Origin: Nitrobacter winogradskyi
Lineage (GTDB): Bacteria > Pseudomonadota > Alphaproteobacteria > Rhizobiales > Xanthobacteraceae
Reading direction: 5' to 3'
Assembly (NCBI RefSeq): GCF_006539545.1
Contig: NZ_BJNF01000086.1
Location: forward strand, 1 to 45,183
Length of the DNA stretch: 45,183 nt
In this document: piece after piece, positions 23,589-33,080 of the stretch
How the letters are laid out: every line of letters begins with the position of its first letter
Numbering within the stretch: the first letter of the stretch is position 1
The notes under the pieces: model-generated
Told to the model about the DNA's origin: nothing
The model's database searches: none
Seen by the model: only the letters and a program-made list of their open reading frames with translations
Program-made: the position numbers and the translations under genes

Positions 23589-24371
23589 TTATTCTCCTTC
23601 GATGGGATCGATGTCACCGCGCCGCAGGCGTTCCGCGGCCAGGCGATGTTCCTTGGTGTTGTTCGGCGGGTTTTTCCCGGGAGCTTTTTTGCCGTTCTTG
23701 AGTTTCGGTTTCGGCGTGTGGCGCCTTGCCGGATCGGTTTTCGCGTGCGGCGGAGGAGCCGGCAGAATTCCGAGGCTCTGCTTCATCTCGCGTTCCGCGA
23801 TCTTGCCCCGGCGCATCGATTCCGCGATCAATTCGTCCGTCAGAACCAGCCGGGCGTCGGCGATATCCTCCATGACGAGCAGGACCTCGCTTTCGTCGTC
23901 ATCATTCCGGATGTCGTCCCGATGCAGGCGCACGGTATTGTCCTCGACGCCCTGAAGGACGCCGCGGAATCGCTTGCGGCCGCGATGGGCGACCGCCATC
24001 TCGATCTTCGCGAGGTGACCGGCGTAGCGTTCGAAATCGGATCGGCGCACCAGCGGCCGGTCGATGCCGGGCGACGAGATTTCCAGCCGATAGGCCTTGT
24101 CGATCGGGTCGGCGACATCGAGCACCGGCGACAACGCCTTCGAGATCGCCTCGCAGTCCTCGATCTGGATCGATCCGTCCGGCCGCTCGGCCATGATCTG
24201 GACCGTGCAGCCCGCTTCGCCTGAGACTTTGATACGGACCAGCCGATACCCCATGCCCTGCAGCACCGGCGCGGCGACGGCCGCGACCCTAGCTGCGACG
24301 CCGGGCTCGACCACCAGACGCGGCTCGTCGATCAGCTCATGGTCCGGGTTCTGGGCGGATGGATCGGTCAT
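23589..24371 (-). CDS. rimP: Ribosome maturation factor RimP
   Basis: Needed for 30S assembly, usually the first gene before nusA. It has 260 aa from [17 protein letters not shown] at 24371, longer than the roughly 150 aa E. coli protein. The two family domains occupy about residues 20-180 ([40 protein letters not shown]). The extra C-terminal 70-80 residues are basic and Pro/Lys-rich ([18 protein letters not shown]), as in other alphaproteobacteria. The frame extends upstream without similarity, and the terminator at 24483-24514 lies there. Confidence 0.94.
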   Translation of the reverse strand: MTDPSAQNPDHELIDEPRLVVEPGVAARVAAVAAPVLQGMGYRLVRIKVSGEAGCTVQIMAERPDGSIQIEDCEAISKALSPVLDVADPIDKAYRLEISSPGIDRPLVRRSDFERYAGHLAKIEMAVAHRGRKRFRGVLQGVEDNTVRLHRDDIRNDDDESEVLLVMEDIADARLVLTDELIAESMRRGKIAEREMKQSLGILPAPPPHAKTDPARRHTPKPKLKNGKKAPGKNPPNNTKEHRLAAERLRRGDIDPIEGE

Positions 24372-24482
24372 ATTCAAGGAATCGGCCTGATGGTGGCGGG
24401 ACGGCGCCCACCGCGTTGTCGCCCGATCGGCGGTTGCTGCTGAAGGAACCCGTCCCTCGGTGCATGAGGTCCATTCAGGAAA

Positions 24483-24514
24483 CAAAAAAGAGCGGGTCCG
24501 GAAGGGCCCACTCT
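24483..24514 (-). terminator. Rho-independent terminator between trmB and rimP
   Basis: On the minus strand AGAGTGGG (24514-24507) pairs with CCCGCTCT (24496-24489, one G-T pair), followed by TTTTTTGTTT. It separates the trmB unit from the rimP cluster, so the rimP promoter should lie in the 112 nt after it. The inverted pair CGATA-CGT-TATCG lies just before it. The rest of the 395-nt rimP-trmB gap holds the repeat at 24626-24758 and nothing else I recognise, including no initiator tRNA gene. Confidence 0.75.
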
Positions 24515-24625
24515 CGATACGTTATCGTATGAGAAAATTTTCGCTGATATAGCTGTTTTCGTGCTCCTCGGCAAGGCCGGCGCAGGCCAAAAAGCCGATT
24601 CCGGCGATCGAACAATGATGATGCC

Positions 24626-24758
24626 AGAGCATTGTCGCTTATGATTGAATCAGAAGCAAAGCTCCGGATTGTTGTTTTGGCGCGTTTTCTTCACGCGAAC
24701 CGATCATCCATCCTTAGGGCTCAAGCCCCAGGACATGCTTCGCTCGAAAACGCTATAG
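24626..24758. repeat. Mosaic repeat: decayed hairpin, core and insert, after trmB
   Basis: AGAGCATTGTCGCTTATGATTGAATCAGAAGCAAAGCTCC (hairpin module with mismatches), then GCGTTTTCTTCACGCGAACC, the insert CCTTAGGGCTCAAGCCCCAGGACATG, and CTTCGCTCGAAAACGCTATAG. It ends 8 nt before the trmB stop codon. Confidence 0.8.
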
Positions 24759-24766
24759 CTCCCGCC

Positions 24767-25540
24767 TCATGCGGTGGTGCGTTCGCGTCGGAACCGCAGA
24801 TACGCCGCGCGTCGGCCCTCGCGCATCGCTTTGCGGCCGTAGCGCGTCATGGTGTAACCGGGCCACGGATCCTGCCAGTCGGCTGTACGTTCAGCGAGCC
24901 AGAGGAAGTCCGGTGACCGCGCCAGATGCGTCAGCGTCCATGCGCAGTAATCGTCGATGTCGCTGACGAAGCGGAATTCGCCTTCCGGCTGAAGCACACG
25001 CGCCATCGCCGCAACGGTCGCGTCCTGAACGAAGCGGCGTTTCCAGTGGCGGCGCTTGGGCCACGGATCGGGATGGATGAGATCGATCCGCGCCAGCGAG
25101 GCTTGCGGCAGACATGCCAGCAGCTGCGACGCATCGCCGGCGAACAGGCGGATATTGCGGATAGCGTGAGTCTCGATCTGCACGAGGATCTTGGCCATGC
25201 CGTTGACGTAGGGCTCGCAGCCGATGAAGCCGGTGCGGGGAAACGCCAGCGCTTCGGCGACAAGATGCTCGCCGCCGCCGAAACCGATCTCGATGCGCGT
25301 CTCATCAACCGGCGGGTCGAACAGCGCGGCAGGGCCCGACGGTCCAATCCCGGCAGGATCGAAACCGAGGCGCGGCAGCAGATGCGCGATCAGATCGTTC
25401 TGGTGCGGCCGCAGCCTGTGCCCCTTGCGGCGCCCAAAGAACGAGCCTTGCGGGCGGTCGCGGCTTCCCGTGCGGACGAGCGAGGCTGGCTCATCGCATG
25501 AGGGATGAGAATTCTGATGGTTGGAAACCATAGCCGTCAT
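24767..25540 (-). CDS. trmB: tRNA (guanine-N7-)-methyltransferase TrmB
   Basis: Class I SAM-dependent enzyme methylating G46 in the tRNA variable loop. About 257 aa. ETRIEIGFGGGEHLV is the SAM loop, FIGCEPYVNGMAKIL follows, and IHPDPWPKRRHWKRRF is the TrmB signature. FFGRRKGHRLRPHQNDLI marks the family N-terminus. The start is unsure: ATG codons at 25540 and 25531 and a TTG at 25549 are all possible, with no good ribosome binding site. It lies directly behind the XRE regulator gene. In many alphaproteobacteria metK sits between these two genes. Confidence 0.93.
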   Translation of the reverse strand: MTAMVSNHQNSHPSCDEPASLVRTGSRDRPQGSFFGRRKGHRLRPHQNDLIAHLLPRLGFDPAGIGPSGPAALFDPPVDETRIEIGFGGGEHLVAEALAFPRTGFIGCEPYVNGMAKILVQIETHAIRNIRLFAGDASQLLACLPQASLARIDLIHPDPWPKRRHWKRRFVQDATVAAMARVLQPEGEFRFVSDIDDYCAWTLTHLARSPDFLWLAERTADWQDPWPGYTMTRYGRKAMREGRRAAYLRFRRERTTA

Positions 25541-25561
25541 CGCAAACAAGGGTTGAGGCGG

Positions 25562-25981
25562 CTAGCGCTGGTCGGACGGCTCCCTCGCCGCGATCTGTTC
25601 GACCATGTCGACGATGCTGCGACGGAGCTTTGCGTCCGTGATCCGGGTGAATGCGCGGGTCAGCGCGAGACCTTCGGAGGTCGCGAGGAAATCCGAAACA
25701 TAGGCGGGCGAAGGCGCCTCGCTCAGACCCTCGGCCCTGGCGACGCTCGTGACGGGACTGCCCTCGAACAGGAACGAGACCGGAACCTGAAGGATTTCGG
25801 AGATCTGCTGGATGCGACTGGCGCCGACCCGGTTGGTCCCCTTTTCATACTTCTGCACCTGCTGGAATGTCAGGCCGAGAGCTTCCCCGAGTTTCTCCTG
25901 GCTCATACCGAGCATGATGCGGCGCATGCGCACACGGCTGCCGACATGCTTGTCAACAGGATTGGGCGCCTTGGTAGACAT
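25562..25981 (-). CDS. XRE-family regulator, PraR-like
   Basis: A 139 aa helix-turn-helix protein. MSTKAPNPVDKHVGSRVRMRR is followed by MSQEKLGEALGLTFQQVQKYEKG (about 25-48), the Cro/C1-type recognition unit, then NRVGASRIQQISEILQVPVSFLFE. This is very close in character to PraR-type regulators of rhizobia, which act on biofilm, symbiosis and quorum-sensing genes. The assignment rests on remembered family character, not on an alignment. It has its own promoter with candidate operators (26061-26140) and is followed by trmB. Confidence 0.85.
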   Translation of the reverse strand: MSTKAPNPVDKHVGSRVRMRRIMLGMSQEKLGEALGLTFQQVQKYEKGTNRVGASRIQQISEILQVPVSFLFEGSPVTSVARAEGLSEAPSPAYVSDFLATSEGLALTRAFTRITDAKLRRSIVDMVEQIAAREPSDQR

Positions 25982-26060
25982 CTGCTAGGTCTCCTCGGAA
26001 GGGGGCCGCGATCCGTGGATACGCTTGCCGAACCATTATCGTCAAACACGACTCAACCAC

Positions 26061-26140
26061 TTGAGAACAATTCTTAATTTAATCAGTCGGCTGCATTATA
26101 CCAGCCGGGTAAGTTGTTACACGAATTATATCGATCGTGT
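26061..26140 (-). promoter_or_regulatory. Promoter and candidate operators of the XRE regulator
   Basis: On the minus strand TTCGTG (26125-26120), a 19-nt spacer and TATAAT (26100-26095) preceded by TGG form an extended -10 promoter. ACACGA-N10-TCGTGT (26119-26140) is a perfect inverted repeat over the -35 box. TTGAGAA-CAA-TTCTTAA (26061-26077) is a near-perfect one just after the -10 box. Both are well placed for autorepression by the XRE protein, which is inference. Confidence 0.55.
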
Positions 26141-26198
26141 GAACGAAGCGCTGCCGTGAACATCGTGCCCGGTGATCAAGATGACGTGCGCGTCGCGG

Positions 26199-27806
26199 CT
26201 AATGCCCGCGACGCCGTCGAATCACCAGGACGAGCGCCATGGTCACCATGATTGCGGCGGGAATATCACCTGCGCGGGCGTAGGGCGTTGGCGTCATGTT
26301 GACGGGCAGGCGGGAGTCCAGAACGCCTTCCACGCCGAGATCAAGCCGTGCGACAATACGCCCCACAGGATCAGTGACTACGGAAATACCGGTATTAGCG
26401 GCCCGCACGAGGGGCAGTCCCTGCTCGATGGCGCGCAGCCGCGCCTGCTGAAGGTGCTGATGGGGCCCCGTGCTGATGCCGAACCAACCGTCATTGGTGA
26501 GGTTGACGATCCATCCCGGCCGGCCGCCTCTGGTCTCCATTCCGCCCGGAAAGATCGCCTCGTAGCAGATCAGCGGAAGCACGCTCGGGGCGTTGGGAAG
26601 CTCGATAGTCCGTCGGCCCTTTCCCGGAATGAAACCGCCCTGGACCTTGGTGAGTTGAATAAAGCCGAGCTTTTCCATCAGCCCCTGGAATGGCAGGAAT
26701 TCGCCAAACGGCACCAAATGGAGCTTGTCGTAGATCGACAGGATGCCGCCGTCATCGCCGATGACATAGATCGAGTTGTAAGCTCGCGTGATCCTGCCAT
26801 TCGGCGGCAGGTCGGGAGCGCGCACCGAGCCGGTCATCAGGATCGTGCCTTTCGGCAGGAGATCGGCGATTTCCGCCATCGCGTCGGCTTCGCGGGTCAG
26901 AAAAAACGGGAAAGCCGATTCCGGCCAGATCAGGATGGTCGCGCCGCTGACGCCGGTTGACTGCGGTCCGGTGGCCCGGTCCGAGAGCGTCAGATATTTC
27001 TGCATCACCGCCGTCTTGGCGGAATAGTTGAACCGCGCGTCCTGCGCCAGATTGGGCTGCATGATACGCAGTCTGACATTGCCCGTGAATTCCGTTGGAT
27101 GCCGCGATAGCCGGACCGAACCGTAGATGCTCATGGCGGCGAGCAGCATGAGCGCGATGACCGGGACGAGCCACGGTCTGCGGCTACGGTTTCGGCCGTC
27201 GATCAGCACCGCGGGGCTCGCGAAGATGGCGACGCTGAGGAACGTCAAACCCCACAGTCCTATCAGCGAGGCGGTTTGCGCCAGCGCCAGCGGCTCCGTC
27301 AGCGCGTAGCCGAATGCATTCCAGGGGAAGCCTGTCAGGACGTGTCCGCGCAGCCATTCACTGATCGTCAGCGCGGCGGCGAGCGCAAGAATGCGCGAGG
27401 CGTCTGTGGTCCAGATCAGGCGCGCCAGGGCGAAACCGAGCGACGTAAAGAGCGCGAGATAGGCCGGCAGGCCAAGGATGGCGAACGGCATCAGCCATGC
27501 GAAGGTCTGCGCATCGACCAGGAAGGCGTTGCCGATCCAATAGAGTCCGGGGACGAAATAGCCGAATCCGAACAGCCAGCCGGCGAGCGCCGCGGCCGGC
27601 ACGCCGCGCAGACGGCCGGCGGAGCCGTCGATCAGCCAGGTCGCCACCGGAAAGGTGACGAACAGCAGCGGCCAGGCGTTGAGGGGCTCCATGGCAAGCG
27701 AGGAGGCGGCGCCGGAGGCAAGCGCAACGAACGCGCGCTTCCATCCCCATGACAGCGTGACGGCAAGACCCGCCATCCTGGCGCTGCCCGCGATGCTCAG
27801 GCTCAC
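26199..27806 (-). CDS. lnt: Apolipoprotein N-acyltransferase Lnt
   Basis: Inner-membrane enzyme that adds the third acyl chain to lipoproteins. The 535 aa protein has several N-terminal membrane segments (about residues 10-230) and a nitrilase-like periplasmic domain. The catalytic triad is Glu296 (IWPESAFPF), Lys361 (DKLHLVPFGEF) and Cys414 (LPLICYEAIFPG). A last membrane helix follows (IPAAIMVTMALVLVI). It starts with GTG, overlapping the stop of the upstream gene by 4 nt (GTGA), so the two are probably coupled. Confidence 0.95.
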   Translation of the reverse strand: MSLSIAGSARMAGLAVTLSWGWKRAFVALASGAASSLAMEPLNAWPLLFVTFPVATWLIDGSAGRLRGVPAAALAGWLFGFGYFVPGLYWIGNAFLVDAQTFAWLMPFAILGLPAYLALFTSLGFALARLIWTTDASRILALAAALTISEWLRGHVLTGFPWNAFGYALTEPLALAQTASLIGLWGLTFLSVAIFASPAVLIDGRNRSRRPWLVPVIALMLLAAMSIYGSVRLSRHPTEFTGNVRLRIMQPNLAQDARFNYSAKTAVMQKYLTLSDRATGPQSTGVSGATILIWPESAFPFFLTREADAMAEIADLLPKGTILMTGSVRAPDLPPNGRITRAYNSIYVIGDDGGILSIYDKLHLVPFGEFLPFQGLMEKLGFIQLTKVQGGFIPGKGRRTIELPNAPSVLPLICYEAIFPGGMETRGGRPGWIVNLTNDGWFGISTGPHQHLQQARLRAIEQGLPLVRAANTGISVVTDPVGRIVARLDLGVEGVLDSRLPVNMTPTPYARAGDIPAAIMVTMALVLVIRRRRGH

Positions 27807-28927
27807 TGGGATTCGCCTCCATCGCCCGGCGACGAAGGAGCGGCCGGGTCGCCCTGCGATGGCGAGGTCGCATCCGGCGCGCTCTCCCGACGCCGACCGT
27901 CGCGGGGCCGGACCGGGGGACGCTCGGCGCGCAGGCCGATCCGCAGCCGCTTGACGCGGCGAGGGTCGGCGTCGAGCACTTCGATCTCGAACGGTCCCGG
28001 CCCCAGAATGACCTCGCCCCGCACCGGCAGGCGACCGACGTAAGTGACGAGGAAGCCTCCGAGCGTGTCCACCTCCTCGCCCGCTTCGCCGGTCTCGAAC
28101 GCCTCGCCGATCATGGCGCGGACGTCCTCGAGGCTGGCGCGGGCATCGGCAATGAAGGAGTTCTCGGTCAGGCGCACGATTGATGGCGGCTCGTCGCTAT
28201 CATGCTCGTCATCGATTTCGCCGACGACCTGCTCGACGATATCCTCGATCGACACCAGTCCGTCGGTACCGCCATATTCGTCGACGACCAGCGCCAGATG
28301 GATGCGCGAGGCCTGCATCTGCGCCAGCAGGTCGATCGCAGGCATCGATGGCGGCACGTAAAGCAGCTTGCGGGTGATGTCGGCCTCGCTCAGCGGCAGC
28401 GCCAGATCAACGGCCCGCAGGTCGAGACCGGCCGTCGTCTTCTTCTTGCGTTTCGCCGTGGACGGCATCGCGGTTCGCGCCCGCTGAGCCATGAAAGCGA
28501 GGAGGTCGCGAATATGAACCATGCCTTCGGGATCGTCGAGGTTTTCGTGATAGACCACGAGGCGGGAATGCGCCGCGCTTTCGAACAGGTTGATCAACTC
28601 GCCGAGCGGAATGTCGTGCTTGACCGCGACGATGTCGGCGCGGTGGACCATGACGTCCGCGATGCGTCGCTCGTGCAGGTTGAGGATATTGCGCAGCATG
28701 GTGCGCTCGACCGCGGTGAAACTGGTCTCGTCCGGGGTCGAGGCGTCGAGCACCACCTGAAGGTCGGCCCGGACCGATCCCGCCTTCCATCCGAACAGCG
28801 AGCGGATCGCGCGCATCAGCCAGCGCTCGGGGGCCGGGCGCAACACCTCGCCATTGTGCACGGGCACCGGCAGGTTGCGGCTATCCTGCGCCGGCGGGCT
28901 CTCGCTGGTCTGGTCCTCCGAAGGCAC
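27803..28927 (-). CDS. CBS-domain CorC/TlyC (hemolysin C-like) protein
   Basis: A 374 aa soluble protein with paired CBS domains (about residues 85-250: ERRIADVMVHRADIVAVKHD, IPLGELINLFESAAHSRLVVY, YVPPSMPAIDLLAQM) and a C-terminal CorC_HlyC domain (FIADARASLEDV, DTLGGFLVTYVGRLPVRGE). The Lys/Arg/Pro/Ser-rich ends look disordered. Family members are linked to magnesium or cobalt efflux, and the old hemolysin label is not a sign of toxicity. It starts with GTG abutting the ybeY stop (TGAGTG) and overlaps lnt, the common ybeY-corC-lnt order. Confidence 0.9.
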   Translation of the reverse strand: MPSEDQTSESPPAQDSRNLPVPVHNGEVLRPAPERWLMRAIRSLFGWKAGSVRADLQVVLDASTPDETSFTAVERTMLRNILNLHERRIADVMVHRADIVAVKHDIPLGELINLFESAAHSRLVVYHENLDDPEGMVHIRDLLAFMAQRARTAMPSTAKRKKKTTAGLDLRAVDLALPLSEADITRKLLYVPPSMPAIDLLAQMQASRIHLALVVDEYGGTDGLVSIEDIVEQVVGEIDDEHDSDEPPSIVRLTENSFIADARASLEDVRAMIGEAFETGEAGEEVDTLGGFLVTYVGRLPVRGEVILGPGPFEIEVLDADPRRVKRLRIGLRAERPPVRPRDGRRRESAPDATSPSQGDPAAPSSPGDGGESQ

Positions 28928-29437
28928 TCAGGTCATCCGTTCCGGGGGCGCGTAGGGATCAGGAATTCCGAGCTGCGCCAGAATTTGACGTTCGAGACTT
29001 TCCATTTCCTCGGCTTCCCCGTCGGTCTCGTGGTCGTAACCGATCAGATGCAGGAAGCCATGGACGGCAAGATGGCTGAGGTGATGATCGAATGTCTTGC
29101 GTTCGTCATCGGCCTCGCGGCGCAGGGTTTCATAGGCGATCGCAATGTCCCCTAGCATGCGCGGCGGATCGTCCGGCAGGCATGGACCGGTCGGCTGCAA
29201 CGCCGGGAATGACAGGACATTGGTCGGCTTGTCGAGACCGCGCCAGTTGGCGTTGAGGGTGCGGATTCCGGTATCATCGGTCAGCATGATCGCAAGCTCG
29301 GCATCGCCGGTGTCCTCATCGACCATTCCGGCGGCGGTGGCGATGGCGCGATGAATGACGGCCTCGGCATCCGCCTCGGCGCGCCAGCAATCGGCGACGA
29401 CGAGAATTTCAGTCACGGGAGTAGCGGAGCGGATCAT
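28928..29437 (-). CDS. ybeY: Endoribonuclease YbeY (16S rRNA maturation)
   Basis: Zinc-dependent RNase for 16S rRNA 3'-end maturation and ribosome quality control. The metal site is HLAVHGFLHLIGYDH (H3-x-H5-x-H pattern), followed by the acidic stretch ETDGEAEEMESLE. LNANWRGLDKPTNVLSFP is also typical. I chose the ATG at 29437 (MIRSATPVTEIL, 169 aa) because family similarity starts there. An ATG at 29500 overlapping the phoH stop (TGATG) would add 21 residues with no similarity. Confidence 0.92.
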   Translation of the reverse strand: MIRSATPVTEILVVADCWRAEADAEAVIHRAIATAAGMVDEDTGDAELAIMLTDDTGIRTLNANWRGLDKPTNVLSFPALQPTGPCLPDDPPRMLGDIAIAYETLRREADDERKTFDHHLSHLAVHGFLHLIGYDHETDGEAEEMESLERQILAQLGIPDPYAPPERMT

Positions 29438-29499
29438 GATGTGTTTCTCGCCGCCGCGTCTTGCGCGGACCGGCTGTTCCCTGCACTCAGTGTTCGGCA

Positions 29500-30600
29500 T
29501 CAAGGCTTGCCGGCTGCCGGCCGTTGCGGCAGCCCCTCATAGGCGGCGACGATCCGCGCCACCAGTTCATGACGGATCACGTCCTCGGCGGTGAATGTCA
29601 CCTGAGCCACGCCTTCGACTCCGTCGAGCAGCCGCGTCGCTTCCGTCAGTCCCGACGTCTGGCCGTTCGGCAGATCGACCTGCGAGGGATCGCCCGTGAC
29701 GATCATGCGGCTGTTTTCACCCAGCCGCGTCAGAAACATCTTCATCTGCATCGAGGTGGTGTTCTGCGCCTCGTCGAGGATGATCGCGGCGTTGGTCAAA
29801 GTGCGGCCACGCATGAAGGCGAGCGGGGCGATCTCGATCTCGCCGCTTTGCAGCGCGCGCTCGACGATGCGGGAGTCCATCAGATCGTACAGCGCGTCAT
29901 AGATCGGCCGCAGGTAAGGATCCACTTTCTCGCGCAGGTCGCCCGGCAGGAAGCCGAGCCGCTCGCCCGCCTCGACCGCGGGACGCGTCAGGATAATGCG
30001 ATCGACTTCCTTGCGCTCGAAGAGCTGGGTGGCCTGCGCCACCGCGAGCCAGGTCTTTCCGGTGCCGGCGGGGCCTATGCCGAACACCAGCTCATGACGT
30101 TTCAGCGCGCGGATGTAGAGATCCTGCGCGGCGGTGCGCGCCCGCACCGGACGCTTGCGCAGATTGATGGCTTCGAACCCTGAGCGGGGCGCCTTGACGT
30201 CGTCTTCGAACAGCGAGCCTTGTGCGATCGCGGCGCGAATCGCGCCCTCGACCTCGCCCTGCGAGAGATCATGGCCCTGTGCCGCCTGGGCGTACAGCGT
30301 TTCCAGCACGCGTTTCCCGGCGTCGCAGCCGTCGCGCGATCCGGCGATGGTGATGTGGTTGCCGCGCGAATCGACGACCACGCCGAGCCGCCGCTCAAGC
30401 TGCGAGAGGTTCTGTCCGTAAGGGCCGACCAGCGCCGATACCGCGCGATTGTCCTCGAAATCGATGACGACCTGCGTTTCGGGCGGACCCTGGACCTCGG
30501 GTTTCCGGCTGGGAGCAAGCGGAGGAGAATCCGATGCGCTCTTGGGCAAGGGGTCAGACTCCGGCGGTCGTCTGGAACTGCGCGCCGCCCGTCGCGGCAT
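29500..30600 (-). CDS. PhoH family ATPase
   Basis: A 366 aa PhoH/YbeZ-type cytosolic P-loop protein that works with YbeY in RNA metabolism. A KH-like N-terminal part ([21 protein letters not shown]) precedes the ATPase. Walker A is [13 protein letters not shown], followed by [20 protein letters not shown], Walker [11 protein letters not shown] and [11 protein letters not shown]. From the ATG at 30600 it overlaps the end of miaB by 47 nt; a TTG at 30549 just past the miaB stop is an alternative. The first 40 residues are low-complexity. Confidence 0.93.
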   Translation of the reverse strand: MPRRAARSSRRPPESDPLPKSASDSPPLAPSRKPEVQGPPETQVVIDFEDNRAVSALVGPYGQNLSQLERRLGVVVDSRGNHITIAGSRDGCDAGKRVLETLYAQAAQGHDLSQGEVEGAIRAAIAQGSLFEDDVKAPRSGFEAINLRKRPVRARTAAQDLYIRALKRHELVFGIGPAGTGKTWLAVAQATQLFERKEVDRIILTRPAVEAGERLGFLPGDLREKVDPYLRPIYDALYDLMDSRIVERALQSGEIEIAPLAFMRGRTLTNAAIILDEAQNTTSMQMKMFLTRLGENSRMIVTGDPSQVDLPNGQTSGLTEATRLLDGVEGVAQVTFTAEDVIRHELVARIVAAYEGLPQRPAAGKP

Positions 30601-32017
30601 GGTTCGAAGGTTCGCCGGATGCCGGCTGGGATGCCAGCGTTCCGAACAGGCTGTAACGTTCCAGGCTGGCGACGGTTACGGGCAGCACCTGTCCGATGAT
30701 GGCATCGGACGCCTCCACATGGGCGGGCTGCAGGTAGGGGGTGCGGCCGACGATCTGGCCCGGCTTGCGTCCGGGACGATCGAACAGCACGTCGATCGTC
30801 CTGCCCAGCGCGGTCCGGTTGAAGGCGGATTGCTGGCTGTCGATCAGGTTCTGAAGTTGCACCAATCGCTGGTCCATGTCGGCCGTTGACACCGTCTCCT
30901 GCATGTCCGCCGCCGGCGTTCCGGGGCGAGGCGAGTATTTGAACGAATAAGCGGCAGCGTATCCGATCTGGCCGACGAGCGCGAGGGTGGCGGCGAAATC
31001 TTCCTCGGCTTCGCCGGGGAAGCCGACGATGAAGTCCGACGAGAACGCGATGTCGGGCCGGGCATCACGAAACCGGTCGATCACCCGGCGGTAATCATCG
31101 GCGGTATGCCTGCGGTTCATGGCGGCGAGGATGCGGTCTGATCCTGATTGCACCGGCAGATGCACGAACGGCATCAGCGCGTCGAGATCGCGGTGGGCGT
31201 CGATCAGGGTGTCCTCGACGTCGCGCGGATGGCTGGTCGAGTAGCGCAGCCGGACGATGCCCGGAATCCCGGCGAGACGATACAGCAGCTTGCCGAACGG
31301 CCAGGGCCGCCCGTCGGAACCCTCGCCGTGATAGGCGTTGACGTTCTGCCCGATGAGGGTGATCTCGCGCACGCCGTTGTCCGCCAGGCGCCGCACGTCG
31401 TCGATGACTTTCGCCACCGGACGCGACGCCTCGGCGCCGCGGGTATAAGGCACGACGCAGAAGGTGCAGAATTTGTCGCAGCCTTCCTGCACCGTCACGA
31501 ACGCCGAGATGCCGCGGGCGCGGATCGCCTGCCGCGACGGCTGCGGCAGAAAGCCGAACTTGTCCGCGACCGGAAACTCGGTCTCCAGCGCCCGGCCACA
31601 GGTCTTTGCGCGTGCGAGCAGTTGCGGCAGATGATGATAGCTCTGCGGACCCACCACCACATCGACCACGGGCGCGCGCCGGATGATTTCCTCGCCTTCG
31701 GCCTGCGCGACGCAGCCGGCGACGACGATGTTCATGCCGCGGCCATCACGCGCCGCCTGTTCCTTCGCGGCGCGCAGGCGGCCGAGTTCGGAATAGACCT
31801 TCTCGGACGCCTTCTCGCGAATGTGGCAGGTGTTGAGAATGACGAGATCAGCGCCCTCGGCGCTGGCGGTCTCGACATACCCTTCCGGCGCCAGCGTGTC
31901 CGCCATGCGCTGGGCGTCGTAGACGTTCATCTGGCAACCGTAGGATTTGATATGCAGCTTGCGCGGCGGCATGCGGCTTTCCGGCATTTCGACAGGCACC
32001 TGCGACTTATTCGTCAT
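30554..32017 (-). CDS. miaB: tRNA-2-methylthio-N6-dimethylallyladenosine synthase MiaB
   Basis: Radical-SAM methylthiotransferase acting on i6A37 of tRNAs. The 487 aa protein has the N-terminal cluster cysteines in [18 protein letters not shown] and [10 protein letters not shown]. The radical-SAM triad is CDKFCTFC, and a C-terminal TRAM domain is present (near [30 protein letters not shown]). It overlaps the fur end by 11 nt and the phoH start. The last 30 residues are Ser/Ala/Gly-rich and not conserved. Confidence 0.96.
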   Translation of the reverse strand: MTNKSQVPVEMPESRMPPRKLHIKSYGCQMNVYDAQRMADTLAPEGYVETASAEGADLVILNTCHIREKASEKVYSELGRLRAAKEQAARDGRGMNIVVAGCVAQAEGEEIIRRAPVVDVVVGPQSYHHLPQLLARAKTCGRALETEFPVADKFGFLPQPSRQAIRARGISAFVTVQEGCDKFCTFCVVPYTRGAEASRPVAKVIDDVRRLADNGVREITLIGQNVNAYHGEGSDGRPWPFGKLLYRLAGIPGIVRLRYSTSHPRDVEDTLIDAHRDLDALMPFVHLPVQSGSDRILAAMNRRHTADDYRRVIDRFRDARPDIAFSSDFIVGFPGEAEEDFAATLALVGQIGYAAAYSFKYSPRPGTPAADMQETVSTADMDQRLVQLQNLIDSQQSAFNRTALGRTIDVLFDRPGRKPGQIVGRTPYLQPAHVEASDAIIGQVLPVTVASLERYSLFGTLASQPASGEPSNHAATGGAQFQTTAGV

Positions 32018-32447
32018 CCATCGGCACGCAATAGAGTTCGAGCCGATGATCGACCAGCCGGTAGCCGAGCTTGCGGGCGACTTCGGCTTGCAGCTTCTCG
32101 ATCTCGTCCGACGTGAATTCGATCACCTGGCCGTCGCGCAGGTTGATCAGATGATCGTGGTGGCTGTCGCGCATGGTCTCGTAGCGGGCGCGGCCTTCCC
32201 GAAAATCATGCCGTTCGATGATGCCGGCATCCTCGAACAGCTTCACCGTGCGATAGACCGTCGAGATCGAGATCTTGTCATCCACCGCGGCGCAACGCCG
32301 GTAGAGCTCCTCGACGTCGGGATGATCGGACGCCTCCGCCAGCACGCGCGCGATAACGCGGCGCTGTTCGGTCATGCGCATTCCGGCGGCCGCGCAACGC
32401 GTCTCGATCGTGGTTGGCTCCTGCACGGTCGTCGATTTGAGTGCCAT
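32007..32447 (-). CDS. fur: Ferric uptake regulator Fur (Fur/Mur type)
   Basis: Metal-responsive repressor of 146 aa. The winged helix is [17 protein letters not shown]...[12 protein letters not shown], and the histidine-rich metal region is [10 protein letters not shown]. The two CxxC cysteines of E. coli Fur are replaced (LINLRDG instead of LICLDCG), usual for rhizobial Fur and Mur proteins, some of which respond to manganese. Iron or manganese sensing therefore cannot be decided here. The start at 32447 ([11 protein letters not shown]) follows GAG and a second ATG. It overlaps miaB by 11 nt. Confidence 0.92.
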   Translation of the reverse strand: MALKSTTVQEPTTIETRCAAAGMRMTEQRRVIARVLAEASDHPDVEELYRRCAAVDDKISISTVYRTVKLFEDAGIIERHDFREGRARYETMRDSHHDHLINLRDGQVIEFTSDEIEKLQAEVARKLGYRLVDHRLELYCVPMDDE

Positions 32448-32597
32448 CATCTCAAGTGTCCGGTTCCGATGGCGCATGATCCGCTCATATGTGCGTAAGA
32501 TAATGCGCGCGAACGATATAAGGAGTGCGACCGGACGAAAAAACCGATGCACCTTTGCCGGTGGTTCTCCTTAGCTCCTTTTGCCACTCCGCAGAGG

Positions 32598-33080
32598 TTA
32601 CGACAAGTTGCGGCGCATCACCAATGCGTTCAGTTCCAGCCCACCCGCCTCGCGGTAGTAACGTTCGCGGCGTCCGACGACGGCGAAACCCGCGCGTTCG
32701 TAGAGACGCCGCGCGGGTTGATTATTTTCCTCCACTTCGAGAAATACCGTCCGCACGCCGCGCCCGGCGAGGTGGCCAAGGTGCGTGAGCAGCAGATTGC
32801 GCGAAAACCCCTGGCCGCGATAGCCGGCGTCGATTGCGATCGACAGGATCTCGGCCTCGTCCGCGGCAATGCGGGAGACGGCAAAACCGATCACGCTCGA
32901 TCGCAGCCGCAGACGCTGAACCAGCGTGTTGCGCTCGGCGATCATGGTCTCGAATTCGCTTTCGCCCCAGCCGCGATGAAATGATGCGCCGTGAATCGCG
33001 GCGAGGCGCGCCGCGTCGTTCGGGCTCGCGGGCTCGACAACGGGAACTGCGCGCTCCCTGCCGGGGAACCACGTCATCAT
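32598..33080 (-). CDS. rimI: Ribosomal-protein-alanine N-acetyltransferase RimI
   Basis: GNAT-fold acetyltransferase of 160 aa, family role N-terminal acetylation of S18. The acetyl-CoA loop is DAGYRGQGFSRNLLLTHLG, and VFLEVEENNQPARRLYERAGFAVVGRRERYY is the RimI signature. The ATG at 33080 overlaps the tsaB stop (ATGA), as is common for tsaB-rimI pairs. The longer open frame upstream runs inside tsaB and is not used. The 150 nt before fur may hold a fur promoter. Confidence 0.92.
   Translation of the reverse strand: MMTWFPGRERAVPVVEPASPNDAARLAAIHGASFHRGWGESEFETMIAERNTLVQRLRLRSSVIGFAVSRIAADEAEILSIAIDAGYRGQGFSRNLLLTHLGHLAGRGVRTVFLEVEENNQPARRLYERAGFAVVGRRERYYREAGGLELNALVMRRNLS

Noticed and set aside
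22575-24224. A 549-codon plus frame across nusA and rimP
   Set aside because: It crosses two real minus-strand genes, has no domain and no ribosome binding site.
24372-24766. Possible initiator tRNA gene before rimP-nusA, as in E. coli metY
   Set aside because: No cloverleaf arms, T-loop GTTCGA box or CCA-type end could be found; the stretch holds a terminator and a repeat.
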